64,000 nt of DNA, taken from contig CAIRMR010000209.1 in NCBI GenBank assembly GCA_903879715.1, positions 1-64,000 on the forward strand, read 5' to 3'. How positions within the stretch are numbered: position 1 is the first letter of the stretch; each line of letters begins with the position of its first letter. Below the pieces are notes generated by a model, which saw only the letters and a list, made by a program, of their open reading frames with translations, had not been told where the DNA came from and ran no database searches. Made by a program: the position numbers and the translations under genes. The DNA is from an uncultured Bacteroidales bacterium (GTDB lineage: Bacteria; Bacteroidota; Bacteroidia; Bacteroidales; UBA4417). Shown piece by piece: positions 26,554-37,383 of the stretch.

Positions 26554-27255
26554 ATGTCAAATCAAATATATATAGAACCCACCATTGGCGAAATTGTAGC
26601 CAATGATTTCAGAGCAGCATCCATGTTTATGGACGCCGGGATCGATTTTTGCTGCGGTGGCAAAAAAAGCCTCACTGAAGCTTGCAAGGAAAAAGGAGTT
26701 AATGAATCCCATTTAATTCAGCAACTGGAAACGCTTGCACAAACGCCCGTAAGCGGTACAATGAATTTTAAAGAATGGGAACTCGGTTTTCTGAGCGATT
26801 TTATAATGAATACGCATCACAAATTTGTGTTAAAGAATTTACCCGAACTTGTTTTCTACACCCAAAAAATTGCAAAGGTTCATGGCGATCACCATCCTGA
26901 GCTTATTGAAGTAGCATCTTTGTTTGCCAAAATCAATGAAGAACTGCTGCAGCATTTGAAAAATGAAGAGGAAGTTCTGTTTCCTGCAATTAAAGAAGCT
27001 GAAAAGAATGCATCACCTGAAGTAAAAGCAACTATAATTTCCGAAATCACACGCATGCAAGGCGAACATGAGTTTGCAGGTGGCGCGATGGATAAAATTA
27101 ATGTTCTGACTAATAATTATTTTATTCCCGAAGATGCCTGTAATACCTACAAGGTTTCCCTTAAACTGCTGGAACAATTTGAGGATGATCTTCATATTCA
27201 TGTGCACCTTGAAAATAATATTCTTTACCCGAAATCGCTGAAACTGGCTAAATAA
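26554..27255 (+). CDS. ric: Iron-sulfur cluster repair di-iron protein (Ric / YtfE / ScdA)
   Basis: A 233-residue protein with the ScdA_N (DUF542) domain at about 1-60 (TIGEIVANDFRAASMFMDAGIDFCCGG), followed by a hemerythrin-like four-helix domain. Its His/Glu iron ligands are visible in NTHHKF, KVHGDHHPEL, LLQHLKNEEEVLFP, GEHEFAGGAM and HIHVHLENNILYP. The family repairs Fe-S clusters damaged by nitric oxide or peroxide. Start taken at 26554 (MSNQIYIEP), 54 bases inside the longest frame, because the upstream codons overlap the promoter. It is 55 bp upstream of the NO reductase gene, with which it probably forms an operon. Confidence 0.9.
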   Translation: MSNQIYIEPTIGEIVANDFRAASMFMDAGIDFCCGGKKSLTEACKEKGVNESHLIQQLETLAQTPVSGTMNFKEWELGFLSDFIMNTHHKFVLKNLPELVFYTQKIAKVHGDHHPELIEVASLFAKINEELLQHLKNEEEVLFPAIKEAEKNASPEVKATIISEITRMQGEHEFAGGAMDKINVLTNNYFIPEDACNTYKVSLKLLEQFEDDLHIHVHLENNILYPKSLKLAK

Positions 27256-27310
27256 TTAGTAAACATCAACTAACCTCAACAAACAAAGTAATTAACTAAA
27301 ACCAAAACTT

Positions 27311-29554
27311 ATGACAACAAAAAAACTCTGGATTGCTTTTGCTGCAGTCATTGTTATTTCTTTTTCCGTACTTGGATATTACGGCAGGGAAATATATCGT
27401 AAAGCACCGCCAATTCCGGCGCAGGTAGTAACTTCCGATGGCACTGTCCTGTTTACCGGGCAGGATATAAAAGATGGTCAGAATATCTGGCAATCGATAG
27501 GTGGACAGGAAGTTGGCACCATCTGGGGTCACGGCTCGTATGTTGCTCCCGACTGGTCGGCCGACTGGCTTCACCGCGAAGCGGAATTCATTTTAAATGA
27601 ATATGCCCGGGTTAACGACAGCATGGCATACAATGACCTACCAGCTGAAAAACAGGCCATGTACAAAGTGCGTTTGCAAAAGGAATTGCGCACCAATACT
27701 TACGATGAAGCGAGGAATGTATTTGTAGTTTCTCCTTTGCGTGCTAAAGCCATTGCGGCAGTAAGCAAACACTACGCCGGCTTGTTTATGAATGATCCCG
27801 CGCTCGAGCAACTACGAGGATACTATGCTGTTCCTCCAAATTCGGTTAAAACCATTGAGCGTATGGCACAGATGAATGCTTTCTTTTTCTGGACTTCCTG
27901 GGCATGCGTAACCAACCGTCCCGGCAGTGATATTTCCTATACCAATAATTGGCCTGCAGAAGAACTTGTTGCCAATAAACCAACCAGCGCACTGATTCTC
28001 TGGACAGGCTTCAGCGTTATTATGCTGCTTATTGGTATTGGATTGCTGGTTTGGTATTATGCCTCGAGCAAACACGATGAAAGCATAGAAATACTGAAAC
28101 AGGATCCCTTCTTCGGGTTGGTAATGACGCCTTCTATGAAAGCTACTCTGAAATATTTCTGGGTGGTAACTGGTCTCGTCCTTGTACAGGTAATAATGGG
28201 AATAGTCACTGCCCATTACGGCGTTGAGGGACAAGCCTTTTATGGAATTCCGCTGGCACAGTTCCTCCCCTACTCGCTTTCAAGAACCTGGCATGTGCAG
28301 ATTGCTATTTTCTGGATAGCTACTTCATGGCTTGCAACAGGACTTTATCTTGCACCCGCAGTTTCGGGTCACGAACCAAAATTTCAGCGTTTTGGCGTGA
28401 ATTTCCTTTTCCTCGCTTTGTTGGTAATCGTTGTTGGATCTCTAATCGGGCAATGGTTTGGCATTATGCAGAAACTTGGTTTGGTAACCAATTTCTATTT
28501 TGGTCACCAGGGTTACGAATATGTTGACCTGGGCCGTTTCTGGCAGGCATTCTTATTTATCGGACTTGTTCTTTGGCTTTTATTAATGGGGAGGGCAATC
28601 TGGCCAGCACTTATGAAAAAAGACGAAAGCAGGCATTTACTTGCCATGTTCCTTATTGCTTCCATAGCTATCGCGGCATTTTATGGCGCCGGTCTTATGT
28701 GGGGCAGACAGACAAACCTTGCCATTGCCGAATACTGGCGCTGGTGGGTTGTTCATCTCTGGGTAGAAGGATTCTTTGAAGTGTTCGCTACTGTGGCTAT
28801 TGCTTTCCTTTTTGTAAAACTCAACCTGATACGAGCAGCTACAGCAACTTCCAATGTATTATTCTCAACCGTTGTTTTCCTTTCGGGAGGTATATTGGGA
28901 ACGTTCCATCACCTGTATTTTTCAGGAACACCAACCGCGATTCTTGCTCTCGGAGCATCCTTCAGCGCACTCGAAGTTGCACCGCTGGTTTTGATCGGTT
29001 TCGAAGCGTATGGCACACTTAAGATTTCACGTACCAGCAACTGGATACAGAATTACAAATGGCCTATTTACAGTTTCCTCGCTGTTTCATTCTGGAACCT
29101 TGTCGGAGCCGGTATTTTCGGCTTCCTGATCAACCCACCGATTGCGTTGTATTATATGCAGGGACTTAATACTACAGCAGCACACGGTCATGCCGCACTC
29201 TTCGGTGTTTATGGTATGCTTGGAATCGGCCTTATGCTTTTTGTACTTCGCAGCATGGATGCAGGAGCAATCTGGAAAGAAAAATATATCCGCTTCGCTT
29301 TCTGGGCCATCAATATCGGACTTGCCCTGATGGTTTTACTCAGCGTGCTACCTGTAGGATTAGCCCAAACCTGGGTAAGTGTTAAATACGGATTATGGTA
29401 TGCCCGTTCGGCTGATTTTATGCAGGGTGATACATTATCATTCTTCCGCTGGCTTCGCGTAATCGGAGATACGATTTTTGCACTCGGAACTGTTTCACTT
29501 GCTTGGTTTATTGTAGGTTTGAAGACAGGGTGGAGTATTGAAAAGAGTAAATAG
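27311..29554 (+). CDS. norB: Quinol-dependent nitric oxide reductase (qNorB)
   Basis: A 747-residue single-subunit NO reductase of the heme-copper oxidase superfamily, reducing 2 NO to N2O at the inner membrane. There is an N-terminal helix, then a ~200-residue extracytoplasmic region (GQDIKDGQNIWQSIGGQEVGTIWGHGSY), then about twelve further membrane segments. Conserved His and Glu residues of the heme/FeB centre are visible in SRTWHVQIAIFW, WWVVHLWVEGFFEVFA, GTFHHLYFSGTP and AAHGHAALFG. The fused N-terminal domain marks qNor rather than the two-subunit cNor. It follows ric and likely serves NO detoxification under the Rrf2 regulator. Confidence 0.92.
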   Translation: MTTKKLWIAFAAVIVISFSVLGYYGREIYRKAPPIPAQVVTSDGTVLFTGQDIKDGQNIWQSIGGQEVGTIWGHGSYVAPDWSADWLHREAEFILNEYARVNDSMAYNDLPAEKQAMYKVRLQKELRTNTYDEARNVFVVSPLRAKAIAAVSKHYAGLFMNDPALEQLRGYYAVPPNSVKTIERMAQMNAFFFWTSWACVTNRPGSDISYTNNWPAEELVANKPTSALILWTGFSVIMLLIGIGLLVWYYASSKHDESIEILKQDPFFGLVMTPSMKATLKYFWVVTGLVLVQVIMGIVTAHYGVEGQAFYGIPLAQFLPYSLSRTWHVQIAIFWIATSWLATGLYLAPAVSGHEPKFQRFGVNFLFLALLVIVVGSLIGQWFGIMQKLGLVTNFYFGHQGYEYVDLGRFWQAFLFIGLVLWLLLMGRAIWPALMKKDESRHLLAMFLIASIAIAAFYGAGLMWGRQTNLAIAEYWRWWVVHLWVEGFFEVFATVAIAFLFVKLNLIRAATATSNVLFSTVVFLSGGILGTFHHLYFSGTPTAILALGASFSALEVAPLVLIGFEAYGTLKISRTSNWIQNYKWPIYSFLAVSFWNLVGAGIFGFLINPPIALYYMQGLNTTAAHGHAALFGVYGMLGIGLMLFVLRSMDAGAIWKEKYIRFAFWAINIGLALMVLLSVLPVGLAQTWVSVKYGLWYARSADFMQGDTLSFFRWLRVIGDTIFALGTVSLAWFIVGLKTGWSIEKSK

Positions 29555-29587
29555 ACTATTGATTAGTCCGCATTCTCAATTAATGCT

Positions 29588-29703
29588 TTAGCCGCAGATT
29601 TCGCAGATTACACAGATTTAAACTGCTTTTAACCGTGTTTAAATTTAATTCGAAAATAATTAATGTTTTTTTATCTGCGTAATTTGTGTAATCTGTGGCA
29701 AAT
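29588..29703. repeat. Palindrome of GCAGATTTCGCAGATT words
   Basis: GCCGCAGATTTCGCAGATTACACAG (29590-29614) is mirrored at 29671-29699 by CTGCGTAATTTGTGTAATCTGTGGCA-type sequence, leaving an AT-rich loop. It shares the CAGATT words with the element at 9230-9303. Confidence 0.75.
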
Positions 29704-29758
29704 ATTTCTACGTTAATGTTTTATTGCAGACATAAGTTACATAATTTAAATTTTAATA

Positions 29759-29797
29759 AAAAGCGTTCCATTGACAAATTTCAATGGAACGTTTTTC
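29759..29797. terminator. Bidirectional terminator between norB and atpC
   Basis: GCGTTCCATTGA / TCAATGGAACG stem (29763-29774 and 29781-29791) with T-run on the plus side and A-run on the left, so it can end norB and the minus-strand atp transcript. Confidence 0.75.
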
Positions 29798-29821
29798 ATT
29801 TCTATACAACTCTTTTTTTAA

Positions 29822-29850
29822 CAAAAAAAAAGGAGGACCAAAGCCCTCCA
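29822..29850 (-). terminator. Terminator of atpD-atpC
   Basis: On the minus strand GGAGG (29849-29845) pairs with CCTCC (29836-29832), followed by a run of nine T. It lies 26 bp past the atpC stop. Confidence 0.7.
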
Positions 29851-29875
29851 ATATCAATTAGTGCATCCTTAGATT

Positions 29876-30112
29876 TTACTCGGCAAGCACTTGAATTTTA
29901 TTTTTCAATATCTCCACAACACCACCTTTAATATCAAAAAACAAAGTAGCCTTCTTTGAATCAATAACCTTAATCTTGCCTTCTTTAAGTGCGGCAATCA
30001 TTGCAGCATGGTTGTTCAATACTTCGAAAGAACCATCCAATCCGGGAAACTGGACCAGCGAAACTTCACCTTCGTAAATTGTGGTATCGGGAGTTACTAT
30101 TTCTATTTTCAT
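29876..30112 (-). CDS. atpC: F1 ATP synthase epsilon subunit (short form)
   Basis: A 78-residue protein consisting only of the N-terminal beta-sandwich domain (KIEIVTPDTTIYEGEVSLVQFPGLDGSFEVLNNHAAMIAALKEGKI-like pattern, centred on LDGSFEVLNNHA). The C-terminal helical hairpin found in E. coli is missing, as is usual in Bacteroidetes. It sits in the F1 central stalk and couples rotation to catalysis. It is 165 bp downstream of atpD and followed by a terminator, so the rest of the ATP synthase is encoded elsewhere. Confidence 0.9.
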   Translation of the reverse strand: MKIEIVTPDTTIYEGEVSLVQFPGLDGSFEVLNNHAAMIAALKEGKIKVIDSKKATLFFDIKGGVVEILKNKIQVLAE

Positions 30113-30276
30113 TTTTTTTGAGGCTTTGGGGGTTAGGCTTTAGGGATTAAGGTGTTCAAAGATTCAAATGCCTGCGGCGTTCAAATGTTTAAAGTTTCAG
30201 GGTTTCAGTCGCCTTTTCACCCCTCGCCTTGTCGCCCCTAACTTTTCACTATTCACTTTTCTTTATTCACTCCCTT

Positions 30277-31809
<1,533 letters not shown>

Positions 31810-31903
31810 AAAACAAATTGTATAGTTCAGCATACTTTCTGATTAATAAATCTGCTGCTTTTGTTTATTTTGTTCTACTGTTAATTTGGTGGGTAAAATT
31901 ACA

Positions 31904-32043
31904 TAGTCGGAAGTTGGAAGACGGGAGAAGGAAGTAACACTAATATCTCTTTTCTCCAAAATAAGCGGATACCATTTGCCATTTTCTTCCGTCTTCCGTC
32001 TTCCGTCTTCTGACTTCTGACTTCCGTCTTCTGTCTTTTCGAA
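31904..32043. repeat. Heptamer words AGTCGGAAG / CTTCCGTCTT between lspA and atpD
   Basis: AGTCGGAAGTTGGAAGACGGGAG (31904-31929) and CTTCCGTCTTCCGTCTTCTGACTTC (31986-32022) face each other as an inverted pair. It is the same family as the arrays at 3529-4055 and 53972-54320. Confidence 0.75.
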
Positions 32044-32075
32044 ATCTAAACTCATTCAATTTGAAGCAGAAGCAT

Positions 32076-32762
32076 TTATTCGTCAGCTGCCAGTATGTTA
32101 TCCGACGGTTCTGAAGAAACATCCTCCTTATTCTCTTCTTTATTGTCCTCAGCCTTTTCCTTAGGTGTATTGAAAAACTGGCGTTGAAAGATCAATAAGC
32201 TTAAAACTCCTGTTGTGATTGCCGAATCGGCAACATTAAATACCGGGCGGAAAAAGATAAAATGATCACCACCCAGGATAGGGAGCCATTGCGGATAATT
32301 CCCCTCGAGTATCGGGAAATAGAACATATCTACAACTTTGCCGTGTAGGAAAGTACTGTAACCACCTTGCGTTGGTAAAAAACGGGCTACATCAAAATAG
32401 GTGCTTTCGCTGAATAGCATTCCATACAGAGCGCTGTCGATAATGTTGCCCATGGCTCCGGCCAGGATAAGCGAGAAACAGAAAATTACTCCAAACGCGG
32501 TTTTGGACTTAGCCAAACGGAAGATGTACCAGCCTAAAAAGCCAACAGCAAAAATGCGGAACAAACTCAGCGCGAGCTTTCCGTATCCGCCTGCGAACTG
32601 AAGTCCGAAGGCCATGCCGTTGTTTTCGGTGAAGTGAATGATGAACCAGTTGCCGGCCACATGAAATTCCTGGCCCAGTGTCATATTGGTCTTAATCCAT
32701 AACTTTAAAGCCTGATCGATGAACAGGACGATAAAAACTACTAAAAACGATTTCTTCAGCAC
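32076..32762 (-). CDS. lspA: Lipoprotein signal peptidase II
   Basis: A 228-residue inner-membrane aspartyl protease that cleaves prolipoprotein signal peptides. It has four hydrophobic segments (near residues 5-20, 60-80, 92-110 and 178-195), and the catalytic Asp pair sits in KVVDMFYFP and FNVADSAI; GAMGNIIDS is also conserved. The C-terminal ~30 residues are a charged, Asp/Glu/Lys-rich tail (AEDNKEENKEDVSSEPSD), an addition found in Bacteroidetes. The start codon is GTG (32762). It is the last gene of the ileS-dksA-like-lspA operon, 15 bp after the DksA-like gene. Confidence 0.92.
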   Translation of the reverse strand: MLKKSFLVVFIVLFIDQALKLWIKTNMTLGQEFHVAGNWFIIHFTENNGMAFGLQFAGGYGKLALSLFRIFAVGFLGWYIFRLAKSKTAFGVIFCFSLILAGAMGNIIDSALYGMLFSESTYFDVARFLPTQGGYSTFLHGKVVDMFYFPILEGNYPQWLPILGGDHFIFFRPVFNVADSAITTGVLSLLIFQRQFFNTPKEKAEDNKEENKEDVSSEPSDNILAADE

Positions 32763-32777
32763 GATATCCTGTTCCGC

Positions 32778-33179
32778 TTATTTCTGTTTCAGTTTGGCTT
32801 CCATGCTCAATGTAGCATGAGGAACACTACGCAACCGTTCTTTCGAAATCAGTTTACCTGTTTCACGGCAAATACCGTAGGTTTTGTTCTCGATGCGTAC
32901 CAAAGCATTTTCAAGGCTCTGGATAAATTTCTCCTGGCGGCCTGCCAAACGGGCATTTTCTTCTTTCGACATAACCTGGTAGCCTTCTTCCAAAACTTTA
33001 AAAGTAGGAGAAGTATCCATGGTATCGTTGTCGTTGCTGTTGGTATATGCTTCGGTGAGCAATTCCATATCGTGACGTGCCTTTGTAAGTTTGTCAACAA
33101 TAAGCTCGCGGAATTCAGCCAATTCCTCATCAGAGTAGTGGGTTCTTCCTTTTTCGTCTTTTACGTCTTCCGCTTTCAT
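32778..33179 (-). CDS. TraR/DksA-family protein with degenerate zinc finger
   Basis: A 133-residue protein. The N-terminal half is an acidic coiled-coil-like helical region (FRELIVDKLTKARHDMELL...TMDTSPTFKVLEEGYQVMSKEENARLAGRQEKFIQSLENAL), and the C-terminus has the DksA-type YGICRETGKLISKERLRSVPHATLS. Only one of the four expected zinc-ligand Cys is present; the others are Thr, Val/Pro and His/Thr. That is the usual state in Bacteroidetes homologues. DksA relatives bind RNA polymerase secondary channel; whether this one does is not known. It lies between ileS and lspA, transcribed with both. Confidence 0.82.
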   Translation of the reverse strand: MKAEDVKDEKGRTHYSDEELAEFRELIVDKLTKARHDMELLTEAYTNSNDNDTMDTSPTFKVLEEGYQVMSKEENARLAGRQEKFIQSLENALVRIENKTYGICRETGKLISKERLRSVPHATLSMEAKLKQK

Positions 33180-33225
33180 ATATTCAGGTATTAATGTGAT
33201 TCAGTTAAATTTAGTTTTTTTGTCG

Positions 33226-36200
33226 TTATATTTTGTCTACTCTTATTGCTATGCTTATCTCATCGGTCAGGTCAAGCATTTCAGAATTATGCAACATTCT
33301 GTCCGAAACAGTCAGTGATTCAGCCAATGTCTCAGAGCAAATATATGCATTAAAGTTACTGATTGCTTCTTCTATCTGATCATTTTTCTGTAAATCCAGG
33401 GTTATTTTGTCTGTTACATCGAAACCGCGGTCTTTACGGATATTTTGTATCCTGTTAACAAGTTCTCGGGCAATGCCTTCCTGCCAAAGGCCTTCGGTTA
33501 CAGTGATATCGAGTGCAACCGTTAATGAACCCTGGTTGGCAACAACCCATCCCGGAATATCTTCGGTAATTATATCCACATCAGTTAAGTACAGTTCAAC
33601 CGATTCGTCACCGATCTGCAGATTATACTGTCCTTCTGTTTCAATTTTACTTATTTCATCCTGGGTAAAAGCACCAACAGCGGCAGCAATTTCCTTCATC
33701 AGTTTGCCGTAGCGCGGGCCGAGTGTTTTAAAGTTCGGCTTTATCTTTTTGACCAGGAATCCTGTTGATTCATCCAGATATTCAAGTTCTTTTACATTGA
33801 CTTCGCTCAGAATAAGACTACTCACTTTTTCGAGTTGATCCTTGATATGCTCACCCGTAACCGGGATCAGGATTTTCTGTAACGGCTGGCGTACGCGAAG
33901 ATTTGTCTTTTTGCGTAAGCTCAGTGCCATACTCGAAACCTGTTGTGCCAGTTCCATGCGTTCTTCCAGCTGTTTGTCGATTTTACTTTCGTCGGCAACA
34001 GGGAAATCGGTAAGATGAACGGATTCGCTTTTATCCTTGCCCGAAACCTGGTTCAGATCGATAAATAGCCTGTCCATAAAGAACGGTGCAATCGGAGATG
34101 CCAGTTTAGCAACAATTTCCAGACAGTGGTACAAGGTCTGGTAAGCTGAAATCTTATCGCTTGTGTATTCTCCTTTCCAGAAACGGCGACGCGACAAACG
34201 CACGTACCAGTTGCTGAGGTGTTCATTTACAAAATCTGAAATCAAACGGCCGGCACGAGTAGGCTCATAATCAGCAAATGCTTCATCTACATTTAATATC
34301 AGGCTGTTGAGTTCCGACTGTATCCAGCGGTCAATCTCAGGACGTTCAGTAAAAGGAATTTCTGCCTCTTCGTAACTGAACCCGTCGATGTTGGCATACA
34401 ACGCGAAAAAGTTATAGGTATTATATAAAGTTCCGAAAAATTTACGTTGCACTTCGGTAACGCCTTCGAGGTCAAATTTAAGATTGTCCCAGGGCTGCGA
34501 ATTGGTGATCATATACCAGCGTAAAGCGTCGGGACCGTATTTTTCGAGGGCTGCAAAAGGCTCAACTGCATTGCCAAGGCGCTTCGACATTTTATTGCCG
34601 GATTTATCCAAAACAAGGCCGTTGGAAATTACATTTTTAAAGGCTACTGAATCAAACACAAGTGCTGCGATAGCATGCAAAGTATAAAACCATCCACGGG
34701 TCTGATCCACGCCTTCGGCTATTAAATCAGCAGGGAAATATTCCGGATGTCCGTCTTTCTGTTCAAATGGATAATGGAACTGGGCATAAGGCACAGCCCC
34801 AGAATCGAACCAAACATCGATAAGATCTGTTTCGCGGATAAGCTTTTTGCCTGTTGGCGAAACCAGGAAAATATCATCCACATACGGACGGTGAAGATCG
34901 AATAAATTGTAGTTTTCTTTTGAATTATTCCCTGGTTCAAAGCCTGCAAACGGATTTACAGTCATAAACCCGGCTTTGATTGATTTCTCAATTTCTGCCT
35001 GGAGTTCAGCTATTGATCCGATACAGATTTCTTCGCTACGGTCTTCACTAACCCAGATTGGAAGCGGAGTTCCCCAGTAACGTGAACGCGAAAGGTTCCA
35101 GTCTACAAGGTTTTCGAGCCAGTTACCGAAACGTCCTGTTCCGGTTGATTCAGGTTTCCAGTTAATAGTTTTGTTGAGTTCGATCATCCTGTCCTTGATA
35201 GCCGTGGTGCGTATAAACCACGAATCAAGCGGATAGTAAAGTATAGGTTTATCGGTACGCCAGCAGTGCGGGTAGGAATGTTCGTATTTTTCGGTTTTGA
35301 AAGCCCGGTTTTCTTTTTTAAGCTTGACGATAATGTCGACATCCACATTTTCATCCCTTTGCGGATCGCCATCCTGCGCATATTCGGCTTTAACGAAACG
35401 GCCGGCAAATTCGCCCATGCTATCCACGAAGCGGCCGGTTTTGTCAACCAGCGTAAGTGCGCCGATGCCGTATTGTTTTGCTACTTTAAAGTCATCCGCT
35501 CCGAAACTTGGCGCGATATGAACGATACCAGTACCGTCTTCGGTTGTAACAAAATCACCTAAGATTACCACGAAAGCATCGCCGGCTTCAGGCTGCTCGT
35601 AAGGTAAAAGCTGTTCGTAACGAAGTCCCGCAAGTTCAGCGCCGGTGAATGTGGCAAGTACTTCGAAAGGAATTGCTTTCTGTCCCGGAACGTATTCGCT
35701 CATAAGGATTTCGGCATTCTTTTCGTGGAAGTATTTTGCGAAAAGCGGTTTGCCTACAACTACTTTAATCGGCTCGTACGTGTATGGATTATACGTATTT
35801 ACCAACACATATTCGATATGCTTGCCTACTGCCAACGCGGTATTCGATGGCAAAGTCCATGGTGTGGTGGTCCATGCCAGGATGAAGACATCGGTTTTGT
35901 CGTTTCCGAAAAGAGTCGGAATAAGTTTATGTTCTGTATCCTTACGGACTTTAAACTGGGTAACAAGCGTATTGTCTTTTACATTGCGGTAGCTACCGGG
36001 TTGATTTAGCTCGTGTGTGCTGAGGCCGGTTCCGGCTGCGGGAGAATACGGCTGAATGGTGTAGCCTTTGTAAAGAAGACCTTTTTTATAAAGTTCGGAA
36101 AGCAGATACCAGCAGGTTTCGATATAGGTGTTTTCGAAAGTGATATACGGATTATCAAGATCAACCCAATAACCGATTTTCAACGTAAGTTCATCCCAGC

Positions 36201-36594
36201 GGTCCTTGTATTTCATTACTTCGCTGCGGCAGGCTTTGTTATAGTCGTCGACACTGATTTTTTTCCCGATGTCTTCCTTGGTGATTCCCAATGTTTTTTC
36301 AACGGCAATTTCGATGGGTAAGCCATGGGTATCCCAACCGGCTTTACGCTCAACGAAAAATCCTTTCAATGTTTTGTAACGGCAGAAAATATCTTTGATG
36401 GCGCGGGCCATAACATGGTGAATACCAGGCATGCCGTTTGCCGAAGGTGGTCCTTCGTAGAAAATATAAGGTGTACGCTCGCTGCGGTTTTCAAGGCTTT
36501 TCTCAAAAATACGGTTCTCGTTCCAGAAATCGAGAACTTCGTTTCCGATGCGTGTTAAGCTAAGTTGTTTGTATTCAGTATATTTAGTTCCCAT
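33226..36594 (-). CDS. ileS: Isoleucyl-tRNA synthetase
   Basis: A 1122-residue class Ia synthetase. The HIGH-type signature is PPSANGMPGIHHVMARAI (about residues 50-67) and the KMSKS motif is GNKMSKRLGN (about 690). The CP1 editing domain lies between, and the anticodon-binding domain with DALRWYM and a C-terminal extension follows. It charges tRNA-Ile in the cytoplasm. It heads the operon with the DksA-like and lspA genes, 47 and 15 bp spacings. The length matches the long (1,100-residue) type common in Bacteroidetes. Confidence 0.96.
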   Translation of the reverse strand: MGTKYTEYKQLSLTRIGNEVLDFWNENRIFEKSLENRSERTPYIFYEGPPSANGMPGIHHVMARAIKDIFCRYKTLKGFFVERKAGWDTHGLPIEIAVEKTLGITKEDIGKKISVDDYNKACRSEVMKYKDRWDELTLKIGYWVDLDNPYITFENTYIETCWYLLSELYKKGLLYKGYTIQPYSPAAGTGLSTHELNQPGSYRNVKDNTLVTQFKVRKDTEHKLIPTLFGNDKTDVFILAWTTTPWTLPSNTALAVGKHIEYVLVNTYNPYTYEPIKVVVGKPLFAKYFHEKNAEILMSEYVPGQKAIPFEVLATFTGAELAGLRYEQLLPYEQPEAGDAFVVILGDFVTTEDGTGIVHIAPSFGADDFKVAKQYGIGALTLVDKTGRFVDSMGEFAGRFVKAEYAQDGDPQRDENVDVDIIVKLKKENRAFKTEKYEHSYPHCWRTDKPILYYPLDSWFIRTTAIKDRMIELNKTINWKPESTGTGRFGNWLENLVDWNLSRSRYWGTPLPIWVSEDRSEEICIGSIAELQAEIEKSIKAGFMTVNPFAGFEPGNNSKENYNLFDLHRPYVDDIFLVSPTGKKLIRETDLIDVWFDSGAVPYAQFHYPFEQKDGHPEYFPADLIAEGVDQTRGWFYTLHAIAALVFDSVAFKNVISNGLVLDKSGNKMSKRLGNAVEPFAALEKYGPDALRWYMITNSQPWDNLKFDLEGVTEVQRKFFGTLYNTYNFFALYANIDGFSYEEAEIPFTERPEIDRWIQSELNSLILNVDEAFADYEPTRAGRLISDFVNEHLSNWYVRLSRRRFWKGEYTSDKISAYQTLYHCLEIVAKLASPIAPFFMDRLFIDLNQVSGKDKSESVHLTDFPVADESKIDKQLEERMELAQQVSSMALSLRKKTNLRVRQPLQKILIPVTGEHIKDQLEKVSSLILSEVNVKELEYLDESTGFLVKKIKPNFKTLGPRYGKLMKEIAAAVGAFTQDEISKIETEGQYNLQIGDESVELYLTDVDIITEDIPGWVVANQGSLTVALDITVTEGLWQEGIARELVNRIQNIRKDRGFDVTDKITLDLQKNDQIEEAISNFNAYICSETLAESLTVSDRMLHNSEMLDLTDEISIAIRVDKI

Positions 36595-36628
36595 GAGGAG
36601 GTAATTTTAAGCGAATTTTTTAAGGCTG

Positions 36629-36636
36629 CAAAGATA
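36629..36636 (-). promoter_or_regulatory. Candidate -7 element of ileS (TATCTTTG)
   Basis: TATCTTTG on the minus strand lies 35 bp upstream of the ileS ATG. No well-placed TTG was found upstream of it. Confidence 0.4.
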
Positions 36637-36639
36637 GTA

Positions 36640-37234
36640 TAAATTATAATATAAAAATTGATGGAGTATGTGGGATTGAAGGAGTTAAAATTCGATTTTG
36701 CCGGTGTTTTAGTCGGAGTGCGACTTTGAGTAGTTTACAAATTCAGCAACGATTTCTTTTGAAATTACATTACCTGAATTTTGAAATACACGATTCCAAT
36801 TTTGAAATTACATGACTTCAATTTTGAAAATGCATGAAATATTTTAAGACTTCTACCTCTAATTCATGACTTAACAAGTTATGTCAGCCATAAAAAAAAC
36901 CTATAATTTTTTACTTGAAGGGGCAACAACCTGAAATCCCCATCTGCTTTTTATGTAAATGGGACTTTGAATTGAAAAGATTATTTGGCTTTACTATAAA
37001 TCTAGCACAATAAACTGTAAGATTCTACTTGTAATTGAAGTTCTAAAGAAAAAAAGAAATAAAAATGTTTCACATCGGCAAACACCAGATTATTCAAAAT
37101 TCAGAACATTTGATTGCTGAGTAAACAAAAAAAATCAGATTCTTTCTAATTGTTGTAATACCTTTTTCAAACTATCATTTTCAACAATTCAGGAAGTTAA
37201 TAACAAACATGCAATCACAGATAGAACAATACAA
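36640..37234. other. Intergenic region, no gene recognised
   Basis: About 600 bp of AT-rich sequence. It has repeated TTTTGAAAWWCAYGA words at 36779-36840 (AATTTTGAAATACACGA, AATTTTGAAATTACATGA, AATTTTGAAAATGCATGA) and a short hairpin AGTCG...CGACT at 36711-36727. No convincing ORF, tRNA or riboswitch was seen. Confidence 0.4.
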
Positions 37235-37380
37235 CTTTCCATGTGTCTCTTTTTTAATTTTTACGGGTCACATGGAATTATTAACGTCTTGCTTATTTTT
37301 AAAGGTGTTAATGAGCTAAAGGTTCGCCATGAATAATCATCCCTCTGTATGGCAATTTATTGTCATGGCTCGTTTCATTT
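37235..37380. repeat. Partial copy of the double-hairpin dispersed repeat
   Basis: CCATGTG...TTTTTACGGGTCACATGG (37238-37275) and a second hairpin around GCCATGAATA...TTGTCATGGC (37328-37373) match the layout at 15782-15885. It ends at the stop codon of the membrane thioredoxin-like gene. Confidence 0.7.
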
Positions 37381-37383
37381 AAA

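Noticed and set aside
36595-36700. T-box or riboswitch upstream of ileS
   Set aside because: No T-box sequence (TGGNACC) or specifier loop; the hairpin AGTCG/CGACT is small.
36661-36729. 22-codon ORF upstream of ileS
   Set aside because: No promoter or conserved features; it is expected by chance in this AT-rich gap.
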